Below are positions 31,527-40,074 of a stretch of DNA of 64,000 nucleotides, piece by piece. Source of the DNA: Geothrix limicola (GTDB lineage: Bacteria; Acidobacteriota; Holophagae; Holophagales; Holophagaceae); contig NZ_BSDE01000002.1 in the NCBI RefSeq assembly GCF_030268085.1, forward strand, positions 62,001 to 126,000. The letters run 5' to 3'. Position numbers and translations under genes: made by a program. The stretch's first letter is position 1; each line of letters starts with the position of its first letter. The notes under the pieces are model-generated. The model saw only the letters and a program-made list of their open reading frames with translations, did not search any database and was not told the origin of the DNA.

Positions 31527-32693
31527 ATGCTGTTCCTCTTCAAGCACGCCGATGTCTACAGCCCCGAATCCGGGGGCCGCTGCGACCTGCTCGTGGGCGG
31601 CGGCAAGATCCTCCGCATGGAGCCGGACATCCGCATCTCCCGCAAGTACTGCGACGTGATCGATGCCCGCAACCTGCGCGCCGTGCCCGGCTTCATCGAT
31701 GGCCACGTCCACATCATGGGCGGCGGCGGCGAGGGCGGCTTCGCCACCCGCACGCCGGACCTGCCCCTCACGGATGCCATCCAGGGCGGCGTCACCACTG
31801 TGGTGGGTTGCCTGGGCACGGATGGCTACACCCGCAACATGGCGGGCCTGCTGGCCAAGGCCAAGGGGCTCGACGAGGAGGGCCTCAGCACCTTCGTCTA
31901 TTCGGGCTCCTACGGCCTGCCCCTGCGCACCCTCATGCCCAGCCTCGAGGAGGATCTGCTCTTCATCGACAAGGTCATCGGCGCGGGCGAGGTGGCCCTT
32001 TCGGATCACCGCTCGAGCCAGCCCAGCTTCGAGGCCTTCGCCCAGGTGGTGGCCATGGCGCGGCGGGGCGGCATGCTGTCGGGCAAGGCGGGCATCGTGA
32101 ACGTGCACCTGGGCGATGGGCCCCGCGGGCTCGACTTCCTGCGCCGCGTCCTGGCCGAAACCGAACTATCCGCCCATCAGATGCTCCCCACCCACATCAA
32201 CCGCAATCCGCGCCTCTTCGAAGAGGGCATCGCCTACGCCAAGGGCGGAGGCTTCGTGGACTTCACCACCTCGACCCTGGCCTCGTACCTGGATGATGGC
32301 GAGATCCCCTGCGCCAAGGCCCTGCGCCGCATGCTGGAGGCGGGCGTGGATCCCGGCCAGATCACCTTCACCTCGGACGGCCAGGGCAGCCTGCCGGACT
32401 GGGACCAGAACGGCCGCCTGCAGGACATCTCCGTGGGCCGCGTCCAGTCCCTCTACCAGGCCGTGCGCCAGGCCGTGCAGGAGGAGGGCGTGCCCTTCGA
32501 CACGGCCCTCCGGGTCATTACTTCGAATCCCGCCCGCATCCTCAAACTGAAAACCAAGGGGCGCCTGGCGCCGGGCATGGATGCCGACATCGTGCTGCTG
32601 GATCCCAGCGATCTGACGGTGCGCACCGTGATGGCCAAGGGGCGGCTGCTGATGAAATCGGGCAAGCTGCTGGCGAAGGGATTGTTCCAGTGA
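31527..32693 (+). CDS. iadA: Isoaspartyl dipeptidase (M38)
   Basis: The product has 388 residues; E. coli IadA has 390. It matches throughout: LFKHADVYSPESGGRCDLLV, metal site GFIDGHVHIMGGGGEGG with His60 and His62, TRTPDLPL, GGVTTVVGCLGTDGYTRN, SDHRSSQPSFE, LPTHINRNPRLFEEG, and TSDGQGSLP for the late Asp ligand. IadA hydrolyses beta-aspartyl dipeptides, including beta-Asp-Arg from cyanophycin, to aspartate plus the other amino acid. No signal peptide, so it acts in the cytoplasm. The start ATG has GGAG 5 bases upstream. The stop overlaps the transporter start (GTGA). Confidence 0.93.
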   Translation: MLFLFKHADVYSPESGGRCDLLVGGGKILRMEPDIRISRKYCDVIDARNLRAVPGFIDGHVHIMGGGGEGGFATRTPDLPLTDAIQGGVTTVVGCLGTDGYTRNMAGLLAKAKGLDEEGLSTFVYSGSYGLPLRTLMPSLEEDLLFIDKVIGAGEVALSDHRSSQPSFEAFAQVVAMARRGGMLSGKAGIVNVHLGDGPRGLDFLRRVLAETELSAHQMLPTHINRNPRLFEEGIAYAKGGGFVDFTTSTLASYLDDGEIPCAKALRRMLEAGVDPGQITFTSDGQGSLPDWDQNGRLQDISVGRVQSLYQAVRQAVQEEGVPFDTALRVITSNPARILKLKTKGRLAPGMDADIVLLDPSDLTVRTVMAKGRLLMKSGKLLAKGLFQ

Positions 32694-34159
32694 ATGCCCG
32701 CGAACGCGCCTACCGCAAACCGACTGCCCCTGCTCCTGCACCAGCGCCTGCCGCTCCGGCGGGTCTGAAGATGCCCCACACCCTGGTCATCGTGGCGGCC
32801 CTGATCGTCCTGGTGCTGCTGCTCTCCTGGCTGGTGCCCTCCGGTGAATTCCAGCGCATGGAGAAGCTGCTGCCCGACGGCGGCCGCCTGAAGGTGCCCG
32901 TGGACGGCACCTACCAGCAGCTGCCCAAGACCTACCTGGGCCTGCACACCCTCTTCCTCGCGCCCATCAAGGGCTTCCTCGACGGGGCAGGACTGATCTC
33001 CTTCCTGCTCATCATCGGCGGCAGCTTCGGCATCTTCCAGGAGACCGGCGCCGTGGAGCAGGGCATCAAGCGGCTCACGGTGCATGTGCGCCGCCACCCC
33101 TGGCTGGAGACGCTGTTCATCCCCGTGCTCATGACCGTGTTCTCGCTGGCCGGGGCCGTCTTCGGCATGGCCGAAGAGCTCATCCCCCTCGTCCTGATCT
33201 TCATCGCCCTGGCCCGCGCCCTGGGCTACGACTCCATCGTGGGCACGGCCATCCCCTTCCTGGGCGCCGCCGCCGGCTTCGCTTGCGCCTTCTTCAATCC
33301 CTTCACCGTGGGCGTGGCCCAGGGCATCGCGGGCGTGCCCATCTACTCGGGCCTGGCCTACCGCGTGGGCGCCTGGGTGGTGGCCACCGGCGTCGTCATC
33401 ACCTACGTGATGGTCTACGCCGCCAGGATCAAGAAGCATCCGGAGCTGAGCCCCGTGCGCGACCTCGACCTGGCCCGGGAGAGCCACGCCTCGGGCCCGG
33501 GAGATGCCTGGAACACCACGCACATCCTGGCCCTCCTCACCTTCCTGGGGGCGCTCATCCTGCTGGTCTACGGTGTGCTGAAGCACCACTGGTACCTGGA
33601 GCCCATCGCGGCGCTGTTCCTGGGCATGGGCATCCTCATCGGCCTCATCAGCCGCATGGGCCCGAGCGACATCGCCCGCCACTTCGTCACCGGCGCCAAG
33701 GACATGGTGGGCGTGGTCTTCATCGTGGCCTGCGCCCGCGCCCTGCTCGTCATCGCCAACGATGCGCGGATCATGGACACCCTGCTGCTCTACGGCTCCT
33801 CGGCCATCAAGGTGCTGCCCAAGGCCATGACCGCCCAGGTGATGTTCCTGCTGCAATGCGGCATCAACTTCTTCATCCACTCGGGCACCTCCCAGGCCGC
33901 CCTCACCATGCCCGTGCTGGCGCCGCTCTCCGACTTGGTGGGCATCACGCGCCAGACCTGCGTCTACAGCTTCGCGCTGTCGGAGCTGATCAACCCCATC
34001 CTGCCCACCAGCGCCGTGACCATGGGCGTGCTGGGCGCCGCGAAGATCCCCTGGGAACGCTGGGCCCGCTGGTTCCTGCCTCTCATGCTCATCCTCGTGG
34101 CCCTGGCCTTCCTGCTGCTGGTGCCCCCCACCCTGCTGTTCCACTGGGGCCCTGTGTGA
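32690..34159 (+). CDS. yfcC: YfcC-family membrane transporter
   Basis: The product has 489 residues with about 12 membrane segments after a Pro/Ala-rich cytoplasmic start. It matches the YfcC/ArcD-related family: KMPHTLVIVAALIVLVLLLSW, LVPSGEFQR, LIIGGSFGIFQETGAVEQGI, GMAEELIPLVLIFI, and the paired hairpin-like segments NFFIHSGTSQAALTMP and SELINPILPTSAVTM. Family members are proposed transporters of basic amino acids, dipeptides or dicarboxylates. In this operon it could import beta-aspartyl dipeptides, or exchange the arginine and aspartate released from them. It overlaps iadA and the M28 gene by GTGA at both ends. Confidence 0.85.
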   Translation: MNARERAYRKPTAPAPAPAPAAPAGLKMPHTLVIVAALIVLVLLLSWLVPSGEFQRMEKLLPDGGRLKVPVDGTYQQLPKTYLGLHTLFLAPIKGFLDGAGLISFLLIIGGSFGIFQETGAVEQGIKRLTVHVRRHPWLETLFIPVLMTVFSLAGAVFGMAEELIPLVLIFIALARALGYDSIVGTAIPFLGAAAGFACAFFNPFTVGVAQGIAGVPIYSGLAYRVGAWVVATGVVITYVMVYAARIKKHPELSPVRDLDLARESHASGPGDAWNTTHILALLTFLGALILLVYGVLKHHWYLEPIAALFLGMGILIGLISRMGPSDIARHFVTGAKDMVGVVFIVACARALLVIANDARIMDTLLLYGSSAIKVLPKAMTAQVMFLLQCGINFFIHSGTSQAALTMPVLAPLSDLVGITRQTCVYSFALSELINPILPTSAVTMGVLGAAKIPWERWARWFLPLMLILVALAFLLLVPPTLLFHWGPV

Positions 34160-35718
34160 GGCCCATTCTGTGGCCTGGCGCCGCCCTCCTCCTGGGCTGC
34201 CTCGTCACCTTCGCGGCCGCCCAGGAGCCCGGCGCCGACTTCCTCCGGGTGCGGCGGGCGGAAGCCCTTCCCGCACCGCTGAGCGCGGCCCTGGAGGGGC
34301 TGGATACGGCCCGGATCATCCAGCACCTGGCCTTTCTCACGGATCCCCGGAGGCAGGGTCGCGGCCTCGGCACCGAAGGCCTGGATGCCACGGCCCGGTA
34401 CCTGGCCGGGCAACTGAAAACCATCGGCATTCCGGCCCTGGGGCCTTCGTATATCCAGCCCGTGCCCCTGCGGGAGGTGCGGCCTGGCCGCGGCCAGATC
34501 CGCCTGAGCGCGGGCTCGGTCACCTGCATTTTCGAGGCGGGGCGGAATGCGGTGCTGCCCCAGGTGGAACCCGGCCACCTCTCGGGTTCGGCCGTGTTCG
34601 CGGGCTACGGCATCCAGGAGCCCGCCCTCCACCATGACGATTTCCGCGGCCTCGACGTCCGGGGGAAGGTCGTCGTCTTCCTGGACGGCCTGCCCGACGG
34701 AACTCGCTGGCAGACGCCCGAACTCCGCGAGCGCTACGCCTCGGCCCGCCCCGCGGACCGCTACGACACCCGCCTGGCCCTGCTGGAGAAGCTGGGTGCC
34801 AAGGCCGCCATCGCTCTGGAAGAAGGGCTCGGCGCGCGCATCGCCGCGGGCAAGGAATCCGCTCTGCCCTACTTCCTGGCCGCCCGCGGCGTGCCCCGCG
34901 CCGGCGAGCCGCCCCTCGCCCGCGTGGCCCTGACGGAAGACCTTCGTACGCTCGTTTTCAGCGGAAGGGTCGGAGAGGCCGACCTTCACATCCGCGGCCA
35001 CGTGCGGGAGCTCCTGAGCGACAACGTGATCGGTGTGCTCAAGGGCTCGGATCCCCAGCTGAACCGCGAGGCCATCCTCATCGGCGCCCACATGGATCAC
35101 CTGGGCATGCCCAACGGCATCCTGCATCCGGGCGCAGACGACAACGCCTCGGGGGTTTCCGCCCTGCTGGAGATCGCGCGGGTCCTGGCCGAAAGCCCCG
35201 TCCGTCCCCGGCGGACGCTCCTCTTCGCCTTCTGGACCGGCGAGGAGGAAGGCAAGTTCGGATCGGGCCACTACACCCGTCACCCCCGTTGGCCCCTGGC
35301 CGCGACCAGGGCCTACCTGAACCTGGACATGATCGGCCACCCCTGGACCCAGGCAGACCTCGGCGCCCTGCTGGCCGCGTCAGGAGTGAAGGACCCGAAG
35401 GCCTTTCTGGAGGGCCTCGATCCGGCCGCCTTCGCGGAGCCCGGCCTGCCTCCGGGCCATCGGGAGTTGGCGCCCCTCCTCCTTCAAGCGGGCCGCGGCA
35501 CCGGCATGTCCCTGCACCTGGACTGGACCGATGGCCGCCACGGCGGCAGCGACTACCGGGATTTCGCGCGACTCGGCCTGCCCTTCCTGCGCTTCTTCGG
35601 CAGCTACTTCCCCGAATACCACCGGCCCGGCGACACCCTCGACAAGCTCGACCCCGACCAGGTGAAACGCATGACCAGGCTGGTGCTGGCCACAGCCTGG
35701 CTGCTGGCGGATCGCTAA
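34156..35718 (+). CDS. Secreted M28-family aminopeptidase
   Basis: The product has 520 residues from the GTG at 34156, which overlaps the stop of the transporter gene. Signal peptide RPILWPGAALLLGCLVTFAAAQ. A protease-associated-like insert (YGIQEPALHHDDFRGLDVRGKV) precedes the M28 metal site: GAHMDHLG, HPGADDNASGVSALLE, FWTGEEEGKFGS, NLDMIGH and a late histidine in FPEYHRPGDTLDKL. These supply all five usual zinc ligands. It removes N-terminal residues from peptides in the periplasm. It is the last gene of the operon; whether it acts on aspartyl peptides is inference. Confidence 0.9.
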   Translation: MRPILWPGAALLLGCLVTFAAAQEPGADFLRVRRAEALPAPLSAALEGLDTARIIQHLAFLTDPRRQGRGLGTEGLDATARYLAGQLKTIGIPALGPSYIQPVPLREVRPGRGQIRLSAGSVTCIFEAGRNAVLPQVEPGHLSGSAVFAGYGIQEPALHHDDFRGLDVRGKVVVFLDGLPDGTRWQTPELRERYASARPADRYDTRLALLEKLGAKAAIALEEGLGARIAAGKESALPYFLAARGVPRAGEPPLARVALTEDLRTLVFSGRVGEADLHIRGHVRELLSDNVIGVLKGSDPQLNREAILIGAHMDHLGMPNGILHPGADDNASGVSALLEIARVLAESPVRPRRTLLFAFWTGEEEGKFGSGHYTRHPRWPLAATRAYLNLDMIGHPWTQADLGALLAASGVKDPKAFLEGLDPAAFAEPGLPPGHRELAPLLLQAGRGTGMSLHLDWTDGRHGGSDYRDFARLGLPFLRFFGSYFPEYHRPGDTLDKLDPDQVKRMTRLVLATAWLLADR

Positions 35719-35740
35719 GGCAGGGAAAGCCTTTTGAAAC

Positions 35741-35760
35741 CACGGATGAACACGGATGAA
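35741..35760 (+). repeat. Tandem CACGGATGAA element
   Basis: CACGGATGAA occurs twice in tandem (35741-35750 and 35751-35760), preceded by TTGAAAC. The string of the form accacggatgaacacggatgaa is a dispersed intergenic element seen in several bacterial phyla, but I cannot verify copy number in this genome. It lies between the convergent M28 and CapA-like genes. Confidence 0.45.
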
Positions 35761-35830
35761 CTCAGATGCGGTTCCTATCTGTGTCCATCCCACCGCCAAC
35801 GCATGCGTCGGCGGGGATCTTACGTCGCGT

Positions 35831-37210
35831 TCATCTGGGGCTCCCCTCTTCCTTTCCAAGACTGTTTCCCGATCGTTCGAGGTCGACCTCCGCGTACCAT
35901 CCCTTGTTCAGGATCCTGGTGCCGTAGGGCGCCGACAGCTTCTGCATCAGCGCGATGATCTCGCCGGACCTCCGGGTGCTGGCCAATCGCGGCACGCCGT
36001 AGAGGGGACCCTCGTCGTCGATGGTGACGGGCAGCAGCTGGATGCGCTTGAGCTTGCCCTGGTTCAGGATCATGCGGACCATCACCGTCTCCATCACCTC
36101 GCGGGAATCACGGCGGTCCCACACGGAGCCGTTGGGCACCTTCGGCATCTCGATATCGCGCTGGTGCAGGATGTCCGCGGGGATCCGGTCCGGGGTGCGG
36201 TACTGGTAGATGAAGTCGCCCAGGCTGTAGAAGATGGGGCGCCCCTTGTGGATCTCGATGCCCCGCAGCACGTGCGGTCCGGTGCCGATCACCAGGTCCG
36301 CCCCGGCCTCGATGGCGCGGCGGAACATAATCTCCTCGTTGGGCGGCGTGGTGTCCTGGATGCCGTGGGCGCGATGGTGGGTGACATCGTGGTTGTGCAG
36401 GGACACCAGCAGCAGGTCCGTCTTCCGCCGGGCCAGGAGGATGTCCTCCTCCATGGCGGCCACGTCCGATTCCAGCGGGCCCTCCACCTTCTCCACCTTG
36501 CCGTCGCGCATCGCCAGGATCACGGCGGGGTCGATGGTGGCCAGGGAAGGCGCGCTCGGATCCTTGCTGCGGTACTTCGCGGTCCAGTAGCGCATGTAGG
36601 AGAGCAGCGACACGGTGGTCCTGTGCCCCGCCAGCTCCGTGCGGCCCGGCGCGTGGGCCTCGGCCAGGGTGGCGCCCGCGCCCGCGTGCGTGATGTTGGC
36701 CTGGTCGAGGGCCTGGAGGCATTCCTTGAGACCTTCGGGCCCGAAATCCATGGCGTGGTTGTTGGCCTGGCTTACGAGGTTGATGCCCGTGCGGGCCAGC
36801 TCCCAGCGGAAGTCCCTGGGTGCCCGGAAATTGTAGAAGGGCCGCTGAAGGTCCGGCCGGTCGTTCAGGGAGAACTCCATGTTCGCGTAGGCGACATCGG
36901 CTTCCTGCATGAGCCGGAAGAGGCCCGCCCGCTCCGGTTCCGCCAGTTGGGTGATGGGCTGGTTGAAGATCAGGTCGCCCACGGCGGTGACGACGAGGTC
37001 GCCCGGCTCCTCCTTCAGCAGTTCCCCGATGCGGCCCGGCCAGTCGATGCGCTCGGGGGGCTCCGGCGGATGGATGCGCCGCTGGTAGACGGATCGCGGA
37101 TCGTCCTTCATGGCCCCGGCGGGCGCCTGCGCGCCGCAGGGGGAGGCCGCCAGGGCGAGCAGCGCCACCGCCAGGCGCAGGTTTCGATGGTTGCGGGCCG
37201 TCCCGTCCAT
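35831..37210 (-). CDS. CapA/PgsA-like metallophosphoesterase-fold protein
   Basis: The product has 459 residues from the ATG at 37210 (GGGGAG about 5 bases upstream). An N-terminal hydrophobic signal (NLRLAVALLALAASPCGAQ) precedes a calcineurin-like fold: VVTAVGDLIFNQPI, DVAYANMEFSLND, NLVSQANNHAMDFG, SLHNHDVTHHRAHG, ADLVIGTGPHVLRGIEI, IFYSLGDFIYQY. CapA/PgsA proteins are needed for poly-gamma-glutamate export or anchoring in some bacteria, but many homologues stand alone with unknown roles. It is convergent with the cyanophycinase operon, so it is not part of that transcript. Confidence 0.85.
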   Translation of the reverse strand: MDGTARNHRNLRLAVALLALAASPCGAQAPAGAMKDDPRSVYQRRIHPPEPPERIDWPGRIGELLKEEPGDLVVTAVGDLIFNQPITQLAEPERAGLFRLMQEADVAYANMEFSLNDRPDLQRPFYNFRAPRDFRWELARTGINLVSQANNHAMDFGPEGLKECLQALDQANITHAGAGATLAEAHAPGRTELAGHRTTVSLLSYMRYWTAKYRSKDPSAPSLATIDPAVILAMRDGKVEKVEGPLESDVAAMEEDILLARRKTDLLLVSLHNHDVTHHRAHGIQDTTPPNEEIMFRRAIEAGADLVIGTGPHVLRGIEIHKGRPIFYSLGDFIYQYRTPDRIPADILHQRDIEMPKVPNGSVWDRRDSREVMETVMVRMILNQGKLKRIQLLPVTIDDEGPLYGVPRLASTRRSGEIIALMQKLSAPYGTRILNKGWYAEVDLERSGNSLGKEEGSPR

Positions 37211-37264
37211 GGCGCTCCCCGGATGCTGAATCATGGTATGCCTATTTTTATTTCATTTTTAAAT

Positions 37265-37288
37265 CATGTGCAAAATATTTTGTGCATG
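37265..37288. promoter_or_regulatory. 24-bp palindrome in divergent promoter region
   Basis: CATGTGCAAAAT and ATTTTGTGCATG are imperfect inverted repeats (10 of 12 pairs) around a perfect CAAAATATTTTG core (37271-37282). It lies in the only A/T-rich stretch between the CapA-like gene and the methyltransferase gene, 36 bases before the latter. Probably an operator for one or both. Confidence 0.5.
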
Positions 37289-37323
37289 CTCATCTCTAGA
37301 AACAGCCGTTCTATCGTGGAGAC

Positions 37324-37914
37324 ATGACCAAGCACCCCGACTACTGGAACCGCATCTACGAAGACGAAGGCCGCCCGGGCTGGGACATGGCCGGCGCCAC
37401 GCCCCTGGTCCGCGAGCTGCTGGACCTGGCCCGGCCCCTGGGTCTGCAGGCGGGAGGTGACCTGGTGGTGCCCGGCTGCGGCTACGGCCACGATGCCGCC
37501 GAACTCGCGGCCGAAGGGTTCCGCGTCACGGGCCTGGACTTCGCACCGCTGGCCATCCAGGGCGCCACAGAGCGCTACGGTGCGAAGGTGGCGTGGCATC
37601 AGGACGACTGGTTCACCACGGCCCTCGGCCCCTGGGATGCCATCTTCGATCACACCTGCTTCGTGGCCATGGACCCCGTCCGCCGCCCGGATTACGTGAA
37701 GGCCTGCGCCGCGCACCTGCGCCCCGGCGGGCTGTGGATGGCCGCGCTCTTCCACGAGGTGAAAGGCCCCGCGGGGCCGCCCCACGCCATCTCCATGCCC
37801 GAGATGCGCGCCCTCGCCGAAGCACACTTCGACGTGCTCCACCTGGCCGAAGCCACGGCCAGCCATCCCCGCCGGGCCGGCCGGGAATTCCTGATGGTGG
37901 CGCGAAGGCGCTAG
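37324..37914 (+). CDS. TPMT-like class I SAM methyltransferase
   Basis: The product has 196 residues. Opening YWNRIYEDEGRPGWDMAGATP is typical of thiopurine-methyltransferase-like proteins. The SAM motif I is LVVPGCGYGHDAAELA, followed by VTGLDFAPLAI, QDDWFT, FDHTCFVAMDP and LRPGGLWMAALF. Members methylate thiol, selenium, tellurium or halide acceptors. The acceptor here is unknown. The ATG is preceded by GGAG. Confidence 0.88.
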   Translation: MTKHPDYWNRIYEDEGRPGWDMAGATPLVRELLDLARPLGLQAGGDLVVPGCGYGHDAAELAAEGFRVTGLDFAPLAIQGATERYGAKVAWHQDDWFTTALGPWDAIFDHTCFVAMDPVRRPDYVKACAAHLRPGGLWMAALFHEVKGPAGPPHAISMPEMRALAEAHFDVLHLAEATASHPRRAGREFLMVARRR

Positions 37915-38000
37915 CTCGAAAACGCCCGAGCGACACGTGACGGCGGTCTCAGGCGACGGCGCCCCGCGCCACTAGAATGGCCCATGCTCCGGAGGGGACG

Positions 38001-38552
38001 ATGCGCGTGGATCTGCGGTCCTTGGTACTCACGTTGGGCTGCCTGGCCGGGCCGGTGGCCTTCGCCCAGGCCCCGGAAACGAAGCCCGATCCCTGGGCGC
38101 CCATCCGCTTCATGGCCGGCGCCTGGCGCGGCACGGCCTCGGGGGAGCCCGGCGAGGGCACCGCAGTCCGCCGCTACGAGTTCATCCTGCAGGACCGCTT
38201 CCTCCACGAGCGCAACACCTCCACCTTCCCGCCCCAGGCGAAGAACAAGGCCGGCGAGGTGCACGAGCATTGGGGCTTCTTCAGCTACGACAAGAAGCGG
38301 AAGACCCTCCTGTTCCGCCAGTTCCATCAGGAGAGCTTCGTCGTGACCTACGCCTTCAACCCGGCCCTCAGCACGCCGGCGAAACTCGTCTTCGACAGCG
38401 AAGCCTTCGAGAACATCCCCAGCACCTGGAAGGCCCGGGAAACCTATGAACGGATCTCGGCAGACGAGTTCACCGAGACCTTCGAAGTCGCTCAGGCGGA
38501 TAAGCCCTTCGCGATCTACAGTCGCAACCATTTCAGGCGCGAACGGCCCTGA
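38001..38552 (+). CDS. Secreted beta-barrel-type small protein
   Basis: The product has 183 residues from the ATG at 38001 (GGAGGGG just upstream). Signal peptide MRVDLRSLVLTLGCLAGPVAFAQ. The mature part (FMAGAWRGTASGEPGEGTA, YEFILQDRFLHERN, HWGFFSYDKKRKTLLFRQF) reads as alternating strands like the calycin/nitrobindin-type or DUF1579 barrels that bind small ligands. This assignment is tentative. Single-gene unit. Confidence 0.6.
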   Translation: MRVDLRSLVLTLGCLAGPVAFAQAPETKPDPWAPIRFMAGAWRGTASGEPGEGTAVRRYEFILQDRFLHERNTSTFPPQAKNKAGEVHEHWGFFSYDKKRKTLLFRQFHQESFVVTYAFNPALSTPAKLVFDSEAFENIPSTWKARETYERISADEFTETFEVAQADKPFAIYSRNHFRRERP

Positions 38553-38561
38553 AGCCCACGC

Positions 38562-38882
38562 TCAGTTCAGGATCTTCGGCGGCAAGGATGGGCCCGCCTC
38601 CCCCTGGCCGCGGGTGGCCACGAACACGGCCACCGTCCACGTGGGGGCGATGTCCACGAAGGGCAGGAGCTTCGTGAGGAAGGAGGGCAGAAAGGCCCAG
38701 TGGAATCCCACCAGGGCCCACAGCACCCCCATGGTGACGAGGTCCACACCGCCCTCCATGAGCCACACCGGTGGCCCGCCCGCCTCCACCGGAGCCGTGG
38801 CCAGCTGGATCGCATCCACCGTGATCGCAACAGCCCATGCGGCGCGGATGCGCGTCTTGCTGAGGGGGCGATGGGCGGACAT
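38562..38882 (-). CDS. Small membrane protein of unknown function
   Basis: The product has 106 residues with two to three hydrophobic segments: AAWAVAITVDAIQLATAP, LVTMGVLWALVGFHWAFLP and the weaker WTVAVFVAT. A basic N-terminus (HRPLSKTRIR) suggests the N-terminal end faces the cytoplasm. No recognised family motif. Its end lies 9 bases from the convergent secreted protein. Confidence 0.65.
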   Translation of the reverse strand: MSAHRPLSKTRIRAAWAVAITVDAIQLATAPVEAGGPPVWLMEGGVDLVTMGVLWALVGFHWAFLPSFLTKLLPFVDIAPTWTVAVFVATRGQGEAGPSLPPKILN

Positions 38883-38946
38883 GCCCCAAGTCTAGCGGTC
38901 CCGAAGGTCCACCGCGATCCCAGCTAGGATGGAGCCCGGAACCGAC

Positions 38947-39591
38947 ATGACCTCCTCGCGCACACCCGATTCAAGCCGACCTTCCCCGACCATCCGCGGC
39001 CTCTTCTTCGATTTCGGCAACGTCATCTGCACCTTCGACAACCGCCGGATCCTGAGGGCCCTGGCCCCCCTCTGCGAACGGACCCCGGAGGCCCTGGAAA
39101 CGCTCATCTACGGCTCCAGCCTGCCCAGGGCCTACGAATCCGGCGCCATCGATTCGCGCACCTTCCTGGAGGGACTCTCGGCCCTCTGCGGCCATGCCTT
39201 CGATGAAGCGACCTTCATCCGCGCCTTCACGGACATCTTCACGCCCATCCCCACCACCTTCGCCCTCCTCCGGCGCTTGAAGGGCCGCTACCGGCTGGGG
39301 CTCATCTCCAACACCAATCCCTGGCACTTCCAGCACGGCATCCAAACCACCGAGGTCTTTCCCCTTTTCGAGGCCGTGACGCTTTCCCACGAGGCCCGGG
39401 CCCTCAAGCCCGATCCGCGGATCTATCGGGACGCGCTGAACAAGCTGGGCCTGGATCCCGGCGCCTGTGTCTTCATCGACGACATTCCCGCCTTCGCCGA
39501 AGCCGCCACCTCGCTCGGCATGCACGGCCTGGTCTATACCGGGCCCGAGGCCCTGGAAGCCGATCTGGCGCGGCTGGGCGTGGAGGTCTGA
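38947..39591 (+). CDS. YihX-like HAD-superfamily phosphatase
   Basis: The product has 214 residues from the ATG at 38947; an ATG at 38929 is also possible but has a poor ribosome site. HAD motifs: FFDFGNVICTFD (motif I, with Gly in place of the second Asp, as in YihX), LISNTNPWHF (motif II), LKPDPRIYRDALNKLG (motif III Lys) and VFIDDIPAFAEAA (motif IV). YihX-type enzymes hydrolyse sugar phosphates such as glucose 1-phosphate. Substrate is not determinable here. Confidence 0.85.
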   Translation: MTSSRTPDSSRPSPTIRGLFFDFGNVICTFDNRRILRALAPLCERTPEALETLIYGSSLPRAYESGAIDSRTFLEGLSALCGHAFDEATFIRAFTDIFTPIPTTFALLRRLKGRYRLGLISNTNPWHFQHGIQTTEVFPLFEAVTLSHEARALKPDPRIYRDALNKLGLDPGACVFIDDIPAFAEAATSLGMHGLVYTGPEALEADLARLGVEV

Positions 39592-39601
39592 GCCGCCGGG
39601 T

Positions 39602-40057
39602 TCAGCGGCGCGCCTTCCCCGTGGCCCGCTCGATGCGGATGCGGAGCACCGCCGTGCGGAAGAGATCCTTGTCGATTTCGCGATCCACCAGGTCCGGATG
39701 GGCCGCCGCAAAACGCAGGCCCAGGGCCCGCAGGGCCGCGCGCTTTTCCGCCTCGTCCTCCAGCAGCTCGGCATGGCCGAAGACGATGGCGCTGGCATAG
39801 CGCGTGGCGAGTTCCAGGGGCAGGGCCTCGGCCTCAGTGACGACGCAGTACGAGACCTTCGGATTGAAGGCCAGGTTCTCGAGCTTGTGGCCCTTGGTCG
39901 CGCAGTGGACGATGAGGGCCACGTCCACCACTGCATGGTTCACGGGCACGGCGTAGGGCCAGCCATCCGCGTCGGCGGTGGCCAGCACGCCCCACTCCGC
40001 CTCTTCGAGCAGACCCAGCGCCTCCGCCTCGTCGAGGGCCCGGTCCCTGCGGCGCAT
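39602..40057 (-). CDS. NimA-like FMN-binding split-barrel protein
   Basis: The product has 151 residues from the ATG at 40057, 17 bases after the mutS stop, so probably co-transcribed with mutS. It has the pyridoxamine-phosphate-oxidase-like fold of the NimA group: EAEWGVLATADADGWPYAVPVNHAV, LIVHCATKGHKLENLAFNPKVSYCVV, and a C-terminal IRIERATGKARR strand. Some members bind flavin or haem and reduce nitro compounds, but most are uncharacterised. Confidence 0.82.
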   Translation of the reverse strand: MRRRDRALDEAEALGLLEEAEWGVLATADADGWPYAVPVNHAVVDVALIVHCATKGHKLENLAFNPKVSYCVVTEAEALPLELATRYASAIVFGHAELLEDEAEKRAALRALGLRFAAAHPDLVDREIDKDLFRTAVLRIRIERATGKARR

Positions 40058-40074
40058 GGGGTGTTCGGGTGGGT

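Noticed and set aside
35831-37210. CapA-like gene as part of the cyanophycin operon
   Set aside because: It is convergent to that operon, separated by an intergenic repeat, and has its own promoter region, so co-transcription is excluded; a functional link is only speculative.
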